A stretch of 64,000 nucleotides of DNA from DYEP01 sp040755615. Its GTDB lineage: Bacteria; Bacillota; Sulfobacillia; DUSP01; DYEP01. Numbering within the stretch: position 1 is the first letter of the stretch; each line of letters starts with the position of its first letter. The stretch covers positions 6,538 to 70,537 of the forward strand of contig JBFMAL010000009.1 of NCBI GenBank assembly GCA_040755615.1, written 5' to 3'. Below are positions 7,976 through 17,140 of this stretch, piece by piece. A model generated the notes under the pieces. It saw only the letters and a program-made list of their open reading frames with translations. It did no database searches and was not told where the DNA came from. The translations under genes and the position numbers were made by a program.

Positions 7976-10900
7976 TCCCGAATCACCTCCGTTATCCCGT
8001 CTGAAAGCGCTTCGTCCAGCATGGCCATGATCTGCGACTTGTCAAACCCCCGCTGGACCGACGCGCCATTTGGACAGGCGGCCACGCACGCGCCGCAGCC
8101 CTGGCACAGCACTTCTCTCACCGCCGCCACGTTTCTTTCCTCGTCGATGCACCTCGCCTCGTACGGACAGGCGGAGACACACACGCCGCACGCGGAGCAG
8201 ATGCGCTCCCTGACCGCGGCGATGGTCGCTTCCGATTCGATCCTATCCTTGGACAGCAGCGTCACCGCCCTGATGGCTGCGGCCTTGGCCTGCGCTACCG
8301 ACTCGGGGGCGAGCTTCGGCGAGTGGGCGAGCCCGGCCAAGTAGATGCCGTCTGCCGCGAAGTCCACAGGACGCAGCTTCATGTGGGCCTCCGAAAAGAA
8401 ACCGTCCTGGTTCAGGGGCAGCTTAAACACCCGGGCCAGGTGCTCGTTGGCCCCGGCAGCTACGCCCGTAGACAGCACCAGGTATTCCACCGAAAGCCTG
8501 ACCTCCCGCCCGATGGCCGGGTCCTGAGCGGTCAGGACCACCCCGTCATCGCGCGGTGACACTCGCGGTTTTTCGTCCGGGTCATACCTTATAAACAGCA
8601 CCCCCGCCTCTCTTGCCTGCCTGTAGTACTTCTCCCTGAAGCCGTAGGTGCGCATGTCCCTATAGAACACGTACACCTTAGCATCAGGCCTCTTTGACTT
8701 TATATAAAGTGCGTTCTTCACCGCGTTGGTGCAGCAGATCCTGCTGCAGTACGGGTGGTCGTCATCGCGCGAGCCCACGCACTGGATCATGGCGACGGAC
8801 TGTGGCACAAATCCTTTCGCCAGCATCTCCTCCAGCTCGCGTTGGGTAATCACGCGGTCGCTTTCGCCATAGCCGTACTCTTTGGGCGTCATCTCCGTCG
8901 CCCCGGTGGCGATAACCACCGCTCCGTGCCTCACCTCGAGCGTTTCGTGCACCGAGCGCAGAGTGGTCTTGTAGTTGCCCTTGTAGCCCACGGAGTCTGC
9001 CACCTCGGTGCTGGTATATACCCGGATGTCTGGGCACGACATCACCGCACCGATCAGCTCCTCAAGGTACGCCCCGGGATTCTCGCCCGACAGGGCGATC
9101 TTCACGTGCCTGTAGTTGCCGCCGAGCTCGGCCTCCTTCTCCACCAGATGTACCGAAAAGCCCTGCCTGGCGAGGGAGAGCGCGGCCGTCATGCCTGTTA
9201 TCCCTCCTCCCACCACAAGCGCCGTATGCTCGATCTCGGAGAACACGGTGTAAAGGGGTTCAAGCAACCTGGCCTTCGCCACAGCCATGGACACGAGCGT
9301 CTTTGCCTTGGCCGTCGCTTCGACCGGGTAATCCCTGTGTACCCAAGAGGAATGCTCTCTGATGCTGGCGAGCTCAAAGAGGAACATATTGAGTCCCGCC
9401 TCGCGCAGTGTATCCCGGAACAGCGCTTCATGGGTCCGCGGCGTGCAGGATGCAACCACTACGCGGTTTAAGCCGTACTCTTTGATGCGCTCTTTGATCT
9501 TCTCGATGCTGTCCTGAGCGCACGCGTACAAAAACTCGTCTGCGTGTACCACGCCAGGTATGGCGCAGGCGTGCGCCACCACCTCGGGTACGTTCACCAC
9601 CGAACCGATGTTGCGCCCGCAGTGGCACACGAATACGCCCACCCGCGGTTCCTGGCCACGGACCTCGCGCTCCGACGGATAGCGTTTCACCCGGGTCAGC
9701 GTGTGCCTCACCCCGCTCAAAAGTTCGGATGCGCACGCCGCCGCTGCGGAGGCCTCGGTCACCGTCTCGGGTATGTCCTTCGGACCGGAGAACGCCCCGG
9801 ATACGAACACGCCGGGCCGGCTTGACGCGACAGGCAGCAGCGGATCGGTCACGGGGAAGCCGTGCTCGTCCAGCAGTATCCCCGCGCTGGATGCTACCTG
9901 CTGGGCATCCGCGGCCGGCAAAAAGCCCACAGACAGCACCACCAGGTCGAACTCCTCCGTGCGGAACCCGCTTTCAGTGTGGTACCTGAGCCTCAGGTTG
10001 CCGCTTGGGTTCACTTCCTTCACCGAACTCACCATGGCACGCACGTAGCGCACCCCGTACTCCTCTTTCGCTCGCTCGTAGTACCGCTCGAAGTCCTTGC
10101 CGAAGGCGCGTACGTCCATGTAAAAGATGGTGGTCTCGACCCCGGGCAGGTGTTCCTTGGCGATGACAGCTTCTTTCGTGGCGTGCATGCAGCATACCGC
10201 CGAGCAGTAATCGCTGGCGTGCGCACAATCGCGCGAACCCACGCACTGGATAAACGCGATCCGCTTCGGTTCTTTGTGATCGGACGGCCTCACCACGTGG
10301 CCCTGGTACGGACCCGAGGCGGACAGCATCCTCTCAAACTGGATGCTCGAGATCACGTTGGGAACCTGCCCAAACCCGTACTCGCCCTTCTTCGCCGCAT
10401 CAAACAACGAAAACCCCGGCGAGAGGATCACTGACCCGACTGTGAGTTCGACTACCTCGTCGGTCATCCGGTGGTCGATGGCACCAGGACCGCACACTTT
10501 TTCGCACTCCAGGCATTCGCAGCACGCGCCGCAGGCAAGGCACCTTGACGCCTCCTCCCTGGCCGTCGCATCATCCAGCGCGAATTCCACTTCTTTGAAA
10601 TCCTGCCGCCTGTCCCCAGCCGGCCGGCACATGACTTTCGCTCTCTTTTTCTTTGTGGCAGACAGCGCTTCATACGGGGCGATTTCTTCCTCCGGCACGC
10701 GCAGCGTCCTTCCCTCGCGCAGGTCCTCGCCATCCAAAAAACGCACGATGGACTCGGCGGCCCTCTTTCCCGCAGCCACCGCTTGGATCAGAAGGCCCGG
10801 CCCCGACACCGCGTCGCCCCCCGCGAATACGCCGGGAATGGACGTCTCGAGTGTCAACGGATCCGCAGCGATGGTGCCGCCTGAGAGCCTCAGCTCGTCG

Positions 10901-12414
10901 AGCCCTTTCGTGTCTGTAGCCTGCCCCACCGCCAGTATGACGGTATCCACATCCAGGTAGAACTCGGAGCCCTTCACCGGCACCGGACGCCTGCGGCCGG
11001 ATGCATCCGGCTCGCCCAGTTCGTTTCTGAGGCATTCCATCCGGGCAAGCCTGCCGGATGCCCCGAGCTTCCCCGTGCCCAGAAACGCCTGTGGCGAAGT
11101 AAGCATCAAGAACCGCACGCCCTCCTCCTTCGCCTGCTCGATCTCTTCCGGGAGCGCGGTGATCTCCTGCTCGGTGCGCCTGTAAACCACGGTCACCTCG
11201 GAGGCGCCAAGCCGCACCGCTGTCCGGGCGGCATCCATTGCAGTGTTGCCGCCACCCACCACCGCCACCCGGGCACCGAGGGTCACCGTCTGCCCCAGTG
11301 AGACCTTTCTCAAAAACTCCACACCGTCGATAACCCCGGGCAGATCCTCGCCCGGCACGCCCAGCCGCCGGCCGCGGTGGGCACCCACAGCCACATATAC
11401 CGCCGAGAAGCCCTTTTCAAATAGGGATTTTATACTGAAGTCCTTCCCGAGCGCCTGACCCGTGCGTATATCCACCCCCAGGGAGCGGATCACGTCGATC
11501 TCTTTTTGCACAACATCCCGGGGCAGGCGGTAGGACGGGATGCCCACCACCATCATGCCGCCGGGCACGGGGAGTTTTTCAAACACCGTCACCGATATCC
11601 CTTTTCTTGCCAGGTGGTACGCGCACGACAGCCCGGCCGGTCCCGCGCCCACCACCGCCACTTTCTCGGGCCTGGGCGTTGGGGCAACAAGCTGTGGGCC
11701 GCCCTCCAACCACACCGTGTCTGCTATGGTACGCTTTAGCGCCATAATGGAAACGGGCGCATCCAAGCGGCCTCTGTGACACGCGGCCTCGCACGGGTGC
11801 TGGCACACCCGACCGCATACCGATGGGAAGGGTAGGTCGCGGTAGATCACGTCCAGCGCCTCGCGGTACTTGCCCTGTGCCAGCAGCGCCACGTATGCCT
11901 GTGCATTGACTCCCGCCGGGCATGCCGCCCTGCACGGAGGTATGCCGCGTTTTTCCACCGCGTACGCGTTGGGAGTTGCCTGCGGGTACATCTTGTATAT
12001 GGCTTTCCTCGTGCCGAGTGCGCCGTCAAACTCGCTCGACCTGTCTATGGGGCAGGCCCTGGCGCAGTCACCGCACGAGGTACACTTCTTCAAATCCACA
12101 TACCGGGCTTTCTTGGAAAGCCGCACGCTGAACGCCCCGGGCTCGCCTTCTACAGAGAGCAGCGTGGCGCCGGGGATGATCTCAACATTCAAGTGCCTTC
12201 CAGTATCCACCAGCTTGGGCGACATGATGCACATGGCGCAATCGTTGGTGGGGAACGTCTTATCCAGGCGGGCCATGGTGCCGCCGATGGCGGGCGCGCT
12301 GTCGGCCAGGTACACCCTGAGCCCCGCCTCAGCCAAGTCCAGCGCCGATTGCATGCCGCTGATCCCGCCGCCCAGCACGAGCACGGCCCCGCTCTTCCGC
12401 GCGCTGTCCATCAT
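7972..12414 (-). CDS. Giant HdrA-GltD-HdrA fusion flavoprotein (copy 1)
   Basis: 1480 residues with several modules. Residues ~10-130: HdrA FAD domain (LVLGGGISGMQSALDLAE) with an inserted ferredoxin motif CTSCGDCARACP. Residues ~155-570: a complete GltD-like module with its N-terminal cysteine domain, an FAD site VAVVGAGPAGLSCAYHLA at ~252 and an NAD(P) site VAVVGGGNTAMDAARTAV at ~383. Residues ~620-920: the rest of HdrA module 1 (FIQCVGSRD, CSAVCC). From ~924: a second HdrA with the N-terminal domain (GVFVCHCGRNIG), FAD site LVVGGGITGMTAALSLA and a C-terminal ferredoxin with CSACGVCVSACP and CQGCGACVAACP. Module 2 lacks the inserted ferredoxin. Up to three flavins and an NAD(P) site are predicted in one chain, a soluble electron-bifurcation hub. 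Canonical HdrA is ~650 residues. Confidence 0.88.
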   Translation of the reverse strand: MMDSARKSGAVLVLGGGISGMQSALDLAEAGLRVYLADSAPAIGGTMARLDKTFPTNDCAMCIMSPKLVDTGRHLNVEIIPGATLLSVEGEPGAFSVRLSKKARYVDLKKCTSCGDCARACPIDRSSEFDGALGTRKAIYKMYPQATPNAYAVEKRGIPPCRAACPAGVNAQAYVALLAQGKYREALDVIYRDLPFPSVCGRVCQHPCEAACHRGRLDAPVSIMALKRTIADTVWLEGGPQLVAPTPRPEKVAVVGAGPAGLSCAYHLARKGISVTVFEKLPVPGGMMVVGIPSYRLPRDVVQKEIDVIRSLGVDIRTGQALGKDFSIKSLFEKGFSAVYVAVGAHRGRRLGVPGEDLPGVIDGVEFLRKVSLGQTVTLGARVAVVGGGNTAMDAARTAVRLGASEVTVVYRRTEQEITALPEEIEQAKEEGVRFLMLTSPQAFLGTGKLGASGRLARMECLRNELGEPDASGRRRPVPVKGSEFYLDVDTVILAVGQATDTKGLDELRLSGGTIAADPLTLETSIPGVFAGGDAVSGPGLLIQAVAAGKRAAESIVRFLDGEDLREGRTLRVPEEEIAPYEALSATKKKRAKVMCRPAGDRRQDFKEVEFALDDATAREEASRCLACGACCECLECEKVCGPGAIDHRMTDEVVELTVGSVILSPGFSLFDAAKKGEYGFGQVPNVISSIQFERMLSASGPYQGHVVRPSDHKEPKRIAFIQCVGSRDCAHASDYCSAVCCMHATKEAVIAKEHLPGVETTIFYMDVRAFGKDFERYYERAKEEYGVRYVRAMVSSVKEVNPSGNLRLRYHTESGFRTEEFDLVVLSVGFLPAADAQQVASSAGILLDEHGFPVTDPLLPVASSRPGVFVSGAFSGPKDIPETVTEASAAAACASELLSGVRHTLTRVKRYPSEREVRGQEPRVGVFVCHCGRNIGSVVNVPEVVAHACAIPGVVHADEFLYACAQDSIEKIKERIKEYGLNRVVVASCTPRTHEALFRDTLREAGLNMFLFELASIREHSSWVHRDYPVEATAKAKTLVSMAVAKARLLEPLYTVFSEIEHTALVVGGGITGMTAALSLARQGFSVHLVEKEAELGGNYRHVKIALSGENPGAYLEELIGAVMSCPDIRVYTSTEVADSVGYKGNYKTTLRSVHETLEVRHGAVVIATGATEMTPKEYGYGESDRVITQRELEEMLAKGFVPQSVAMIQCVGSRDDDHPYCSRICCTNAVKNALYIKSKRPDAKVYVFYRDMRTYGFREKYYRQAREAGVLFIRYDPDEKPRVSPRDDGVVLTAQDPAIGREVRLSVEYLVLSTGVAAGANEHLARVFKLPLNQDGFFSEAHMKLRPVDFAADGIYLAGLAHSPKLAPESVAQAKAAAIRAVTLLSKDRIESEATIAAVRERICSACGVCVSACPYEARCIDEERNVAAVREVLCQGCGACVAACPNGASVQRGFDKSQIMAMLDEALSDGITEVIRE

Positions 12415-13268
12415 GCTTCCACCCCCGCCTTCAGCTTCTCAAATACCATCTTCGTGGAGACCAAATGGCGGGCGAGCCACCGCCGAGTCCCATGAAGACC
12501 CAGCGCCACTCCCATGAGTTCGGTGAAATAGAACACGGGAATCCGCTGGCTGGACGACCGCCTCATCTCCAGATTCGCCTGGCAGAGGGGGCATGCTGTG
12601 ACGATAGCGTCCGCACCGGCGTCGATGGCGGCCGCTACAATTGGCTTCACCATGGCCACCACCAGCCGGCTGCTGGTCAGCGAGAGGTTGGCCCCGCAGC
12701 ACTCCGTCCTGTAGGACCACCTGACGCACGATGCGCCGAGCGCCTCCATAATGTCTTCCATCATCCGCGGGTTTTCCGGATCGGCGACCCCAGTCACCTC
12801 GGCAGGCCGCAGCAGCAGGCACCCGTAATAGCAGGCGAGCTTCAGCTTGAGCGGTTGCTTCACCTTCCGCTCGATGGCGGCTGCCGTGATGCGCCTGTGC
12901 ATGAACTCAAGCAAGTTTTCCACTTCCGGTACGCGCGAAAAGCGATAATCCAAGGCATGTTCACTCATCTGCCTTATGCTGTCTCGGCGCCTGATGTGGT
13001 GCGCAGCCTTCTTCAGTCTACTGTAGCACGCCGCGCAGGGCGCCACCACCAGGTCCGCCCCTTCAGCGTCCGCCTGCGCCAGGTTCCTCGCGGCCAGCGC
13101 GATCCCCAGCTGGCCGTTGGTGCTGTGCGCTGATGTGGCGCCGCAGCAGTTCCAGTCTGACACCTCGGGTATATCCAGTTCAAACGCGGAAAACACCGCC
13201 TTTGTACTTTCATCATATTCCTTCGCCGTGGAATGCAGCGAGCAGCCGGGATAATACTTGACGTTCAA
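12411..13268 (-). CDS. hdrB: Heterodisulfide reductase subunit B homologue (copy 1)
   Basis: A 285-residue protein with two CCG domains: YYPGCSLH ... DWNCCGA (Cys9, Cys41-42) and CYYGCLLLRP ... YRTECCGANL. In HdrB these cysteines bind the non-cubane 4Fe-4S clusters that reduce disulfides. The start is TTG at 13268 after a GGGGGGG run, overlapping the hdrC stop by four bases; the gene end overlaps the giant HdrA start by four bases. The physiological substrate is unknown, since this organism is not expected to make CoM-S-S-CoB; a thiol/disulfide or an electron exit to the fumarate reductase is plausible. Confidence 0.9.
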   Translation of the reverse strand: MNVKYYPGCSLHSTAKEYDESTKAVFSAFELDIPEVSDWNCCGATSAHSTNGQLGIALAARNLAQADAEGADLVVAPCAACYSRLKKAAHHIRRRDSIRQMSEHALDYRFSRVPEVENLLEFMHRRITAAAIERKVKQPLKLKLACYYGCLLLRPAEVTGVADPENPRMMEDIMEALGASCVRWSYRTECCGANLSLTSSRLVVAMVKPIVAAAIDAGADAIVTACPLCQANLEMRRSSSQRIPVFYFTELMGVALGLHGTRRWLARHLVSTKMVFEKLKAGVEA

Positions 13269-13837
13269 CTTGTGCCCCCCCTCCTTCTGCTGGTACGCGA
13301 AAAGATCTGCCTCACCTGTTCTCTGCCCCGGAGCCGCGGGGGTAAGATGGCGAGTTTGCCCTTTAGAAACATCTTTGCGCCCACCAGGAGATCGTTTAGA
13401 AGCTGCCCCGACATCAGCTTGTACTTCCCGAGCAGGAGTACCTCATGCATACGGCCCTGGCTTTTAACGGTATCAAGGAAGATCCTGTGGAACAGCACGA
13501 TCCGCTTGCCGCGCGCGATGCCCCTCGACAGCGCCATCTCGCGGCACACGTCCATAACTTCCGCCATGTTGATACCGTTCGGACACCTTGCGCCACAGGT
13601 CTCGCAGCTCGAACACAGCCAGATGCTCTCTGAGCGGAGCACCAAGTCGCTTGCGCCGTACTGGATGTACCTCACGATCTGGTTGGGGTGAAGGTCCATG
13701 AACTCAGCCGCGGGGCACCCCGAACTGCACTTTTCGCATTGGTAACACAGATCGAGGGGCTGACCGGACGCCTGTTTCACTCGCTCAAGAAAGTCTGCAT
13801 CGAGCGTCAGCGTCCCTGACTTGTCCAACAGCTGCAC
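13265..13837 (-). CDS. hdrC: Heterodisulfide reductase subunit C homologue (copy 1)
   Basis: A 190-residue 4Fe-4S dicluster protein. The cluster motifs are Cys31, 34, 37, 41 (CYQCEKCSSGCP) and Cys75, 78, 81, 85 (CSSCETCGARCP). HdrC carries electrons between HdrA and HdrB. The GTG start has GGGGGG before it. It overlaps hdrB by four bases, so the order hdrC-hdrB-giant hdrA is one translational unit. Its C-terminal ~70 residues are basic and longer than in the other two HdrC copies here. Confidence 0.9.
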   Translation of the reverse strand: MQLLDKSGTLTLDADFLERVKQASGQPLDLCYQCEKCSSGCPAAEFMDLHPNQIVRYIQYGASDLVLRSESIWLCSSCETCGARCPNGINMAEVMDVCREMALSRGIARGKRIVLFHRIFLDTVKSQGRMHEVLLLGKYKLMSGQLLNDLLVGAKMFLKGKLAILPPRLRGREQVRQIFSRTSRRRGGTS

Positions 13838-13852
13838 TGGGATCCCCCCTTT

Positions 13853-15802
13853 CTAGAGCATGGCATCGATCATAGACAGGAGTTGCGGCTTGGTGAGATT
13901 CCTGTGTTTTGTCGCCCCGCTCGGGCACGCAGCTGCACAGCCGCCGCAGCCCTGGCAGAGCACCTCGAATACCGTTGCGACGCGCGTGTGTTCATCTACT
14001 GCCCTTGCGCCGTATGGGCACGCCTCCACACATATCCCACACCCCACGCAGATGTCCGGGTCCACCTCTACTACTGTGGGCGGATGCTGCAGTTCTTCGC
14101 CTGAAAACAGCGTGAGCACCTTTGAGGCCGCGGAGCCTGCCTGCGCTACGCTATCGGGTATGTCCTTGGGCGCCTGGGCGCACCCTGTGAGGTAGATGCC
14201 TCGCGTCAGGCTCTCCACAGGCCGGAGCTTGGGGTGCGCCTCCTGGAAGAACCCGTAGGCGTCCGTACCCAGACGCAGCACCTGCGCCAGTTCCCTGGCA
14301 TCATGGCGCGGAACGATGGCAGTAGCCAACACCACCAAGTCCGCGGCGATGCGCACGTTCTCGCAAGAGAGCGTGTCTGTACCCCACACCATGACCTTGT
14401 CCCCTTCCTGGAACACGCGGGATACGCGGCCGCGGAGGTAGAGCAGGCCGTCTTGCTCCACGCCCCTCTGGATGAACTCCTCGTAGCCCTTGCCGGCGGC
14501 GCGGATGTCCATGTAAAAAAGGTAGGCCTGCCCGTCGTGCACTTTGTGCTTGTACAGCATGGCGTGCTTTGCCGAGTACATGCAGCAGATCTTGGAGCAA
14601 TATGGCATACCTTTCTCCTGGTCTCTCGACCCCACGCACTGTATGAACACAACCTCCTTCGGGACACGGCCGTCTGACGGACGCCGGATCTCGCCCTGCG
14701 TGGGACCTGAAGAGGAGTTCAGGCGCTCGAATTGAAGCCCATCTATCACATCGGGAATACGGCCGTAGCCATACTCTCCAAAATGCTCCTTCGGCAAAAG
14801 GTCGTAGCCCGTGGCCACCACGATGGCCCCGACCTGTTCCTCGATGACCCGTTCTTCGTCTTCAAAGTTGATGGCATCCACGGGGCAGACCTTCTTGCAC
14901 ACCCCGCACTTGCCCGAATTGAGGTAGATGCAGTGTTCCCTGCTTATGGCGGGTCGATAAGGCACCGCCTGGGGGAACGCCACCCCGATGGCCTTGGTCT
15001 TTCCCATGCCCCTGTCAAACTCGGAGTCCACCTTTTTCGGGCACTTGTTCATGCACTCCATGCAGCCCGTGCACCTGTCCCAGTGCACGTAGGTGGGGTG
15101 CACCTTGATCTTCACATTGAAATTGCCTACGTAGCCCGACACTTTCACGACCTCGGAATGGGTCATAAGCTGTATGCGCTCGTGCCGCCCTACCTCAGCT
15201 GTTTTCGGAGTGAGGATGCAGCTGGCGCAATCCAGCGTAGGGAAGGTCTCCGAAAGCTGCGCCATGCGGCCGCCGATGTGGGGCAGCCTTTCGACCAAAA
15301 CCACCTGGTAGCCCGCGTCGGCGACCTCCAGCGCCGTCTGCATCCCGCTGATGCCTGCTCCTATCACCAGCGCCTTCTTGGTTACGGACACCGCTATCGG
15401 CTTCAGCGATTCATCCCTCCTGGTCTTCTCTACCACCGACCTCACCAATTCAATCGCCTTTTCGGTGGCTTCCTGCTTATACTGGGAATGGACCCAGCTG
15501 TCCTGTTCACGGATATTGCATATCTCAAGTCTGTACGGGTTGAGCCCCGCCGCCTGTGCCGCCAGCCTGAACGTGGTCTCGTGCATGTTAGGCGAACACG
15601 CCGCTACAACCACCCCGTCAAGCTGCTTTTCGGCTATGGCTTGTTTGATGAGCGCCTGGCCCGGGTCTGAACACATATATTTATAGTCTTCAGCGTGGAC
15701 GACTCCTGGGTATTGCGAGATCTCCTCTACCACGGCTTTCACATCCACCGTGCCCGCGATGTTGTACCCGCACCAGCAGACAAAGACTCCGATCCTTCGC
15801 AT
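13853..15802 (-). CDS. hdrA: Heterodisulfide reductase subunit A, canonical size
   Basis: 649 residues, the normal HdrA length. Domains in order: N-terminal domain (GVFVCWCGYNIAGTV), FAD fold (ALVIGAGISGMQTALEVAD at ~150), cluster-binding LDCASCILTPK, inserted ferredoxin (CTGCMECMNKCP, CGVCKKVCP), FIQCVGSRD with CSKICC, and a C-terminal ferredoxin (CVGCGICVEACP, CQGCGGCAAACP). HdrA carries the bifurcating FAD. The ATG follows GGGGTG. It sits between two hdrC-hdrB pairs, so it can form a conventional HdrABC with the pair transcribed before it and may share the next pair with the giant HdrA. Confidence 0.92.
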   Translation of the reverse strand: MRRIGVFVCWCGYNIAGTVDVKAVVEEISQYPGVVHAEDYKYMCSDPGQALIKQAIAEKQLDGVVVAACSPNMHETTFRLAAQAAGLNPYRLEICNIREQDSWVHSQYKQEATEKAIELVRSVVEKTRRDESLKPIAVSVTKKALVIGAGISGMQTALEVADAGYQVVLVERLPHIGGRMAQLSETFPTLDCASCILTPKTAEVGRHERIQLMTHSEVVKVSGYVGNFNVKIKVHPTYVHWDRCTGCMECMNKCPKKVDSEFDRGMGKTKAIGVAFPQAVPYRPAISREHCIYLNSGKCGVCKKVCPVDAINFEDEERVIEEQVGAIVVATGYDLLPKEHFGEYGYGRIPDVIDGLQFERLNSSSGPTQGEIRRPSDGRVPKEVVFIQCVGSRDQEKGMPYCSKICCMYSAKHAMLYKHKVHDGQAYLFYMDIRAAGKGYEEFIQRGVEQDGLLYLRGRVSRVFQEGDKVMVWGTDTLSCENVRIAADLVVLATAIVPRHDARELAQVLRLGTDAYGFFQEAHPKLRPVESLTRGIYLTGCAQAPKDIPDSVAQAGSAASKVLTLFSGEELQHPPTVVEVDPDICVGCGICVEACPYGARAVDEHTRVATVFEVLCQGCGGCAAACPSGATKHRNLTKPQLLSMIDAML

Positions 15803-15805
15803 GAG

Positions 15806-16645
15806 CTACACCCCGTTTGCGAACCCGGCCAGCACAGGCCGGGGATCTACATGATGAAGCGAAAAGTCCTGCAGCACCTCAGTACATCCCAGCGCCAGCG
15901 CCAAAAGTTGGGTGAAATAAAGGACTGGCATCTGCCCTTTCACGTCGAGGTTGTACTGGCACAACGGACATGACGTCACTATGCAGTGAGCCCCATACCT
16001 GCCCGCGGAGCGAAGGATGGCGCGCGCAGGCTCGCCTGACCTTTCATCTTCCGAGATGGACACGTACGCGCCGCAGCACTCAGTGCGGTACGGGTAATCC
16101 ACCGGGGTAGCTCCCAGCGCTCTTATGAAGTCCTCGAAAATGGAGGGAGACTCTGCGTCGTCAAACTGCATATCCTCCGGCGGTCGAAGCAGAAGGCAGC
16201 CGTAGTACGGGGCTACGGAAAGCCCCGTGAGGGGCCGGGTGACCCTTTCTTTCAGCGCCTCGAACCCGAGGTCTGTTTTGAGCACCTCGAGCAGGTGCAG
16301 CACGCGGGCGTCCCCCCTGTAATCTGTCTCCACAAACGCAGATAATTTCCCCTGCACATCAGGGTCTTTCGCAACGCGCACGTTTGTCCTCTTCAGCACG
16401 TTGTAACAGCCGGAACACATGGTCACAAGGTCCTCTCCCCTTGAGTGGGCGGAAGACAGCGTCCTGTACGGGGATACCAGCGCCATGTGGTTGTCGGAAG
16501 CCAGCGGGTACACAGCCCCGCAACACTGCCAATCCGGCAGTTCAACCAGCTCGATACCGAGTTCCCGGGCAGACGCAAGTGCTGAGGCCCCAAAGTTCTT
16601 CGCCTGCGTGTGCAGGGTACATCCAGGAAAGTAACTGTACCTCAT
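15806..16645 (-). CDS. hdrB: Heterodisulfide reductase subunit B homologue (copy 2)
   Basis: A 279-residue CCG-domain protein. The motifs are YFPGCTLHTQAKNFG, DWQCCGAV, YYGCLLLRP and YRTECCGAY. The upstream frame is open to 16684, but the ATG at 16645 begins exactly at the conserved MRYSYFPGC start and follows GGGAAG, so it is chosen. It lies between hdrC (39 bases upstream) and canonical hdrA (3 bases downstream), forming hdrC-hdrB-hdrA. It is a clear paralogue of the copy at 12411-13268. Confidence 0.9.
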   Translation of the reverse strand: MRYSYFPGCTLHTQAKNFGASALASARELGIELVELPDWQCCGAVYPLASDNHMALVSPYRTLSSAHSRGEDLVTMCSGCYNVLKRTNVRVAKDPDVQGKLSAFVETDYRGDARVLHLLEVLKTDLGFEALKERVTRPLTGLSVAPYYGCLLLRPPEDMQFDDAESPSIFEDFIRALGATPVDYPYRTECCGAYVSISEDERSGEPARAILRSAGRYGAHCIVTSCPLCQYNLDVKGQMPVLYFTQLLALALGCTEVLQDFSLHHVDPRPVLAGFANGV

Positions 16646-16684
16646 TTGTCTTCCCGTGCCTTTCTTTAGCCGGGTGCCGGGCAC

Positions 16685-17083
16685 CTAGCTGTATTTGCGA
16701 AGACCTCCGACCAGCGCTTGCTGTGGCATCGCCTCCAGCAGCTCGGGTGGCAGCCGGGTCGGATTCACGAAGTCCTTTCCTTCCCTTAAAAGCACCGTCC
16801 GGAGTGCCTCCATGATCCTGGAGAGGTCAACGGACCTCGGGCATCGCGACGCGCACGTATGGCAGGCCGCGCAGAGCCAGATGGTCCTTGAGGATAGCGC
16901 CACGGACTCCTGACCCAGCTGCAAGAGCCTCAGCACCCTGTGCGGCAGGTACTCCATCACTTCAGCCATGGGGCAGCCCGCAGAACACTTCCCGCACTGG
17001 TAACAGCCATGTATCTTTTCGCCGCTTATTTCCTCTACCCTGAAGACAAACTCGCTCCTTACCTTGTCAGCCGTCAGCTGCAA
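16685..17083 (-). CDS. hdrC: Heterodisulfide reductase subunit C homologue (copy 2)
   Basis: A 132-residue ferredoxin-like HdrC. The motifs are Cys27, 30, 33, 37 (CYQCGKCSAGCP) and Cys71, 74, 77, 81 (CAACHTCASRCP). It is shorter than copy 1, lacking the basic C-terminal tail. The TTG start at 17083 has GGGGGAG upstream. It is the first gene after the malic enzyme and a 27-base hairpin, so it may open a separately adjusted transcript segment. Confidence 0.88.
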   Translation of the reverse strand: MQLTADKVRSEFVFRVEEISGEKIHGCYQCGKCSAGCPMAEVMEYLPHRVLRLLQLGQESVALSSRTIWLCAACHTCASRCPRSVDLSRIMEALRTVLLREGKDFVNPTRLPPELLEAMPQQALVGGLRKYS

Positions 17084-17104
17084 AGTCTCATCTCCCCCTT
17101 GAGT

Positions 17105-17131
17105 GCCCGGGAGGGGCGCTCCCTCACGGGC
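17105..17131 (-). other. Intercistronic hairpin between malic enzyme and hdrC
   Basis: GCCCG-g-GAGGG with a five-base loop and CCCTC-a-CGGGC form a ten-pair stem with one mismatch. It lies between the malic enzyme stop (17141) and the hdrC start (17083). No T run follows on the minus strand, so it looks more like an RNA-stabilising or processing hairpin than a strong terminator. Confidence 0.45.
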
Positions 17132-17140
17132 GACCGGTTA

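Noticed and set aside
14732..15670. A 312-codon plus-strand frame opposite canonical hdrA
   Set aside because: Antisense shadow caused by high GC; no start signal and composition unlike real proteins.
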